DNA of 64,000 nucleotides, taken from the NCBI GenBank assembly GCA_026686845.1, contig JAIVEN010000004.1:11440827-11504826 (forward strand), written 5' to 3'. This DNA comes from Adenanthera pavonina (Eukaryota > Streptophyta > Magnoliopsida > Fabales > Fabaceae). The notes under the pieces were generated by a model. That model was not told where the DNA came from. It worked only from the letters and a program-made list of their open reading frames with translations, and did no database searches. The translations under genes were made by a program, and so were the position numbers. Below are positions 59,686-64,000 of the stretch, in pieces (position 1 is the first letter of the stretch; each line of letters opens with the position of its first letter).

Positions 59686-60716
59686 GTGAAATTTAACGTT
59701 TTCTCTTTTGTTTGAATGCATTCTTTTCCAAGAGGACGGAAAAATGACATAGAGAGTAAACAAATTTCATTTTATATAATCTCATAATAAGTCGAATACC
59801 AATAAAAAAAAAAACGAAGCAAGTGATACATAACAAATATAAATTAAGAAAAAGGTTAACTATATATCATTGGACTATAATTTTTATTTTTAAAAACCTC
59901 TCAAGGACTGAAGGATCTCATAAATTAAGGATAAAAAGACAAAAACGCCCTTCACATCACAATTGTTAATTATAACATACTGTCTCTTCCTTTCTTGAAC
60001 AGTTGAACCTCAATTTTTTCTCCTCCTCTTATGAGTTCTTGGTTTGCGCAATTTGTGGTGAAAGAAGAGATCTAACTCAGGATGAGGAGATCCACTAAAG
60101 TTCAAAGAAAATGGATTTGATGATTTCAAATATAATTCAACCTTAATTATTCTGTTTTAGAGTAAACTATTTTCAAGATTGAATCATTTAATTAACGAAA
60201 GCCATTGATGAGAAACTTGGAACCTTAGTTACAAGAATTTCACTCTAACAGGAAATAAATCTTCAAATAATTCGAACTATCGTAATTAAGAAAAAGTGAC
60301 TTCACATTGCCTTCAACAACTCAATTATTAATTAAAAGTTTAAACAAAATATACGGAAAACATTAACATTAAAGCAACAAATAAATAGTATACCACTATA
60401 AACATAAATTAGAATGTACTCTTACCTCTTTGTTTATCAAAAAAAAAAAAAAGAATGTACTCTTACGTCTTTTTTTTTTTCTTTATGGACTAACGAAGAA
60501 TAATGAAAATGAAAGTGGAAGAAATTGTTTCATGGAAACTCAAGCGCACAAACATCAAACCAGAAACAAGCCCTATAAAAAGGAAAAGAGACGGAATAAA
60601 TTTTAGATTTTTTGACCAAAAAATAAAAATTTAATTTTAAACTTATAAGATAATTAATAATATTTAACTTGAGTACTTCGATAATCGAAGAAGTCAACAA
60701 AAAATTAAATAATTCT
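59686..60716. other. Spacer before the right direct repeat
   Basis: 60237-60320 repeats 17287-17376. 60360-60716 is leader-type repeat (ATAAACATAAATTAGAATGT, CAAGCGCACAAACATC) and may extend the direct repeat leftward beyond the window's first base. No gene seen. Confidence 0.45.
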
Positions 60717-62532
60717 AAAACTATTATAATTATTTTTAAAGGTTAAATTTATTCACAAAATTTTAAAAATATTAAGTTTGAAGAAGAATATTGTAAAATT
60801 ATTTATAATTATATATTTCAAAATCCAATAATAACCCTTTAAAATCTAATAATAATTTGATGTTTGAAAATAATTATGAATTATAAAAATTTTTAATCGA
60901 AATATTTTGTAAAAAAATTCTTGAAGAGACCATATCGACTGAATCTGATGAAGAGTAGAATAACGGAAGAATCTTGAGAAATCTAGGAGTGCTAGATCGG
61001 AGGTAAGAACGGGGCATAATTTTTGAAAAGTAGCTTTAGGAAGTCTATTTCGCAAATGATAAACTATCAGCAAGGTTTAAGATTTACATATTTGTTTAAA
61101 TTTTTTAATTTTTAAAAAATTTAAATTATTTTTTAAAATAAATATATATTATTTTAGTGTTAAAAAGGTTAATATTTTAAAAAAAAAATTGATTCAATAA
61201 TAAAAAATATCTTTAATAAAATATCATAAATTGTCAAAAAAAATAAAAATTCTCAAGAGTATGCTCAGAAAATAAAATTTTCCAAGTTAGAGTTAGGCTT
61301 AACATCTCAAGAAGTATCATATTTTTTTTAAATTAAAAAATACTCATCAATATCTATTTCTCTCCCTAGTTACTTCTCTTCTACCAAACAACCTTAAAGC
61401 CAATTTTATTGACTTGATTGGAGAAACAAAATAAATAAAAAACTAAAAATATAAAATATACGTATAAGGAAAAACAAATATAAGGAAAAACAAATAGGAA
61501 TAATAAGAAACATACTAAAAATTAATAGATTTTCACCTTTTTGTTTTTAATAGACTTCATAGTTGTTGGACAGAAAAATCCCCTTGTTTTTGTATTTTTG
61601 TTTTGGTATTGAAATAAGAGCAGAGGGGACAACCAAGAGAAAGTGAAATATAACAAAGCATAATAGAACAGAGATTCAAAAAAGCTACACTGCTCCGCAA
61701 CCACAGAAGAAAGTGGTCAGAGGTATAATGGTGAAGGACCAACCACACAGAAATCAGATGAACCCGACGTACCTGCGGGCGATGATAACGATGAACGTTG
61801 AAGGCTTGAAGCTCAAACTCGAAGGGCCAGCTCCAAAAACCGATGGTTGGAGACACTATCCGGCGGAGAGATGAGAGAGTGACCGATAGTCGAAGACGCT
61901 GTCCGATCTGAAAGGGAGTAAGGGTCACCGCCGGTCAGAGAGATAAGACAGACCGATGGAGGTCGCCATTGGGAGTTGAGAGCAACGGAGGCTTCAGAAG
62001 AATGGAGGTGCGTTTGAGACTGATGAAAGGAATTGGATCTGAGAGAGTAAACAAGAGCTCAGAAATTATGAAGCAGAAGCGAAGATTTGAGGAATGGAAG
62101 ATGATTTTGGTAAAGTAGCGAGATGAAAAAAGTGAGAGATATATTAAAGAGGTGAGGTCAATTTAAAAGCCTTCGCCATATGCGTGCCCGTGGGGTAGGG
62201 TGTCTCCTGCTGCCACCCCTTTATTTATTATTTTTAATTTACTTCCTAAAATAAACTAGGATAATATTTAATGTTTTTTTAAAATATATACGCTAAAAAT
62301 AAAATAATAATACTGTTTAAGAATATTAATTTTTATAAATGCACATGTTTTCCCTCTCACCTGTTCCTGTTGGCAATATTAACGTTTAATTATATTTTTT
62401 TAACATCTGACCACTCTCTAAAATACTTTTAAATAATAATAAAAATTATTTTTATCACCCCAAGAATATAAAAATTTGCTATTTCCCTCCACTTTAAAGA
62501 TTGTTTTCTTCAAGCAAAAAATTGTCTCATAC
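60717..62532 (-). promoter_or_regulatory. Promoter and 5' leader of a lost NLR-type gene (right copy)
   Basis: Collinear with 1-1798: the same minus-strand TATA-like region (about 62140-62150) and the same donor GCAG/GTACGT (61773/61772). It is preceded at 60360-60716 by leader repeat with donor-like AAAGGTAAGAGTAC. No gene body follows. Confidence 0.45.
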
Positions 62533-64000
62533 GTATCAGAGCCTAATGCTCTTGTTAGATTGTTATCATAGTTAGTGAGGTTATTAGAGAGAGAGAAATT
62601 TCAATCATGACTAAAATTTCTACTTCTATAGTTCTAGATCCAGTTCGTCTTTCATTTTCCTTTTCTTTAGAAAACCTTCCCCTTCTGTCAAAAAATCCCT
62701 TACCTTGTTGAGATTACTCATATCCCAGAAAATATGAAAATAGATAATATAGAACTTTCCCTTCTTAGCCCATATGCCATATTTTCCCAAGACCGTACTT
62801 ATGCGAGATCTTTCAGGCAAAGAATCTCCAGAATTATCCAAACTCCTAGACTTCAAGTCAAAGAGTATGTACAAAGTTCCAAACTAGAGCAGTGTGGTTT
62901 AAAAGCTACTACTGCAGAACAATATGTTACCCTTGAGATTCCTCAACCGTTAATTAATTCTTGGAAGCAACAGGGTTATACTCATCTGCATATTGGAGCT
63001 ATTAGATTGGTCTTAACTCTTCATGGCAGAAAAGGTCTTCCTGCTACAGCCAGGATAGCCATCTTGGATTCCACCTACACCTCCTATGGTCATGCTATGA
63101 TCGGAGCATTGCTTACTACTTACAGCAACGGAAGTGTGGTAATGACCATCGCCCCTGATTTCAACATGAAACTAGACGATGAGACTCTGCCATACAGATT
63201 GAAGGTGCAAATAGAAATCCATGGTGCTGATCAGGATTCTCGTGCTACAATGGCGACTTTGCATCATCAAATGATCTATCGTCTACAAGATCATGCAATC
63301 AACTTGGGATTCCCTAACTCCACCACTGATGCACTATACATGGTGTCCAATAAGTCAGATACTTCTGTGATACAAATTTCGAGGAGAATTCCCAAAGAAG
63401 AGCTTGCCCAGATTATGCCTCTTGAATGGATTAATAACTACGAAAAGGAATTTCATTCCAATCGTAGAGATGTTCACACAGTAGACTCTCCTGTTCTGGA
63501 GAGACTGGAAGATGGTACAGTGAAATCAACTTTCAAGAGACCAAATCAACGCCTTTTGTCTTCTAAAGGCCAAATCTTGTCTATTCAACCTGCTTACAAG
63601 CATAAACAGAAAGTGTCAGTCTTCTCTGTTAACGCTAAAGTGAAACCTTGTTTCGTATCCAAGGTACATGGTCATTTCGTATGGGATGTAGCCCCAGAAG
63701 AATATGACCCAGACTGTGGCTGTGGAGATTGGGACAATTGGATTGGGCCTGAACAGAACTTGTGTTCTAAACCTTTGCCTACACCATACCTTAAACAGAA
63801 ACCCTCTTGCAAAAAGTCCAAGCCCAATAAGGATTATGATTTTGATCATGGTCCTAAACAAACCATCTCAAAGAAAAAGAAATGGGTTGCCTTTCATGAA
63901 AATCCTCCACCTAAGCCAACCACTTTCCACCAATTGTTAAAAGAGTTAAGTCATTCGGACTTAGCTGCTTCTGTGTTTTCTGAACAAGACTTTACCTTCT
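62533..64000 (+). mobile_element. Endogenous pararetrovirus copy H (5' end, runs off the window)
   Basis: Begins in the PBS (GTATCAGAGCC, 62533-62543), the same junction as copy A, then leader, movement protein and linker up to the window edge. The 3' part is outside. Confidence 0.85.
62607..64000 (+). pseudogene. Copy H: movement-protein region (partial)
   Basis: ATG at 62607. A one-base loss near 62680 and a 16-base loss after 62704 relative to copy A break the frame in the first ~35 codons. From the in-frame ATG at 62734 the frame stays open to 64000 (over 420 codons), through the movement-protein core, the Cys-rich motif (about 63708-63745) and into the linker. It keeps the CAA codons that are TAA in A (2071, 3213) and lacks A's one-base deletion near 2235. 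It is truncated by the window edge. Confidence 0.7.

Larger units (their letters stand above)
60717..64000. repeat. Right copy of the 3.28-kb direct repeat (partner 1-3282)
   Basis: See the left copy. Notable differences: H has an extra GTATAAGGAAAAACAAATA-type duplication near 61465-61485 and lacks 16 bases after 62704. Confidence 0.85.

Overview
The window is AT-rich nuclear DNA of a eudicot plant, probably a woody species; I cannot name the species. The evidence is one large intron-containing CC-NB-ARC-LRR resistance gene, large solo LTRs with 5-bp target duplications, MITE-like elements, and several decayed endogenous pararetroviruses (EPRVs, family Caulimoviridae). The EPRVs resemble petuviruses: one polyprotein running movement protein, coiled-coil/capsid, CCHC zinc finger, aspartic protease, reverse transcriptase, RNase H and a long C-terminal extension, a Met-tRNA type primer-binding site (PBS), and no integrase.

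Layout. 1-1798: promoter and 5' leader of a lost NLR-type gene pointing left. 1799-15134: EPRV cluster 1 (copies A+, B-, C+; lineage 1). 15135-18033: gene-poor. 18034-27045: EPRV cluster 2 (copies D-, E-, F+; lineage 2). 27046-31168: leader-type repeat, AT-rich spacer, a MITE. 31174-36194: a 5.0-kb solo LTR flanked by ACTTT. 36195-38903: spacer that partly duplicates 29.0-30.8 kb. 38904-50731 (minus): the NLR gene, modelled here with 17 coding exons; its last exon encodes a helical/coiled-coil domain resembling that of MATH/RTM3-type proteins. 50732-54155: upstream region with an array of leader-like repeats. 54156-57285: EPRV copy G (lineage 3), whose leader is split by a 2.1-kb solo LTR. 57286-60716: MITEs and leader remnants. 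60717-64000: a direct repeat of positions 1-3282 (leader region plus start of an EPRV, copy H), so the window spans about one period of a ~60.7-kb duplication.

The NLR is the only host gene I can build. The EPRVs are molecular fossils. Every premature stop I could compare with a sister copy is a C-to-T change on one strand or the other, the footprint of cytosine methylation and deamination. Several insert ends fall exactly at the PBS, where virion DNA is discontinuous. Both clusters share an inverted architecture with viral 3' ends facing outward. Copy A reads as one genome linearised at the PBS; adding back its two deletions gives about 7.1 kb, close to the known petuvirus genome size.

The most notable items are the NLR with an unusual C-terminal tail, the shared inverted EPRV architecture with a templated filler at one junction, PBS-bounded ends, the conserved unknown domain after RNase H, and the 60.7-kb repeat that carries EPRV and NLR leader together.
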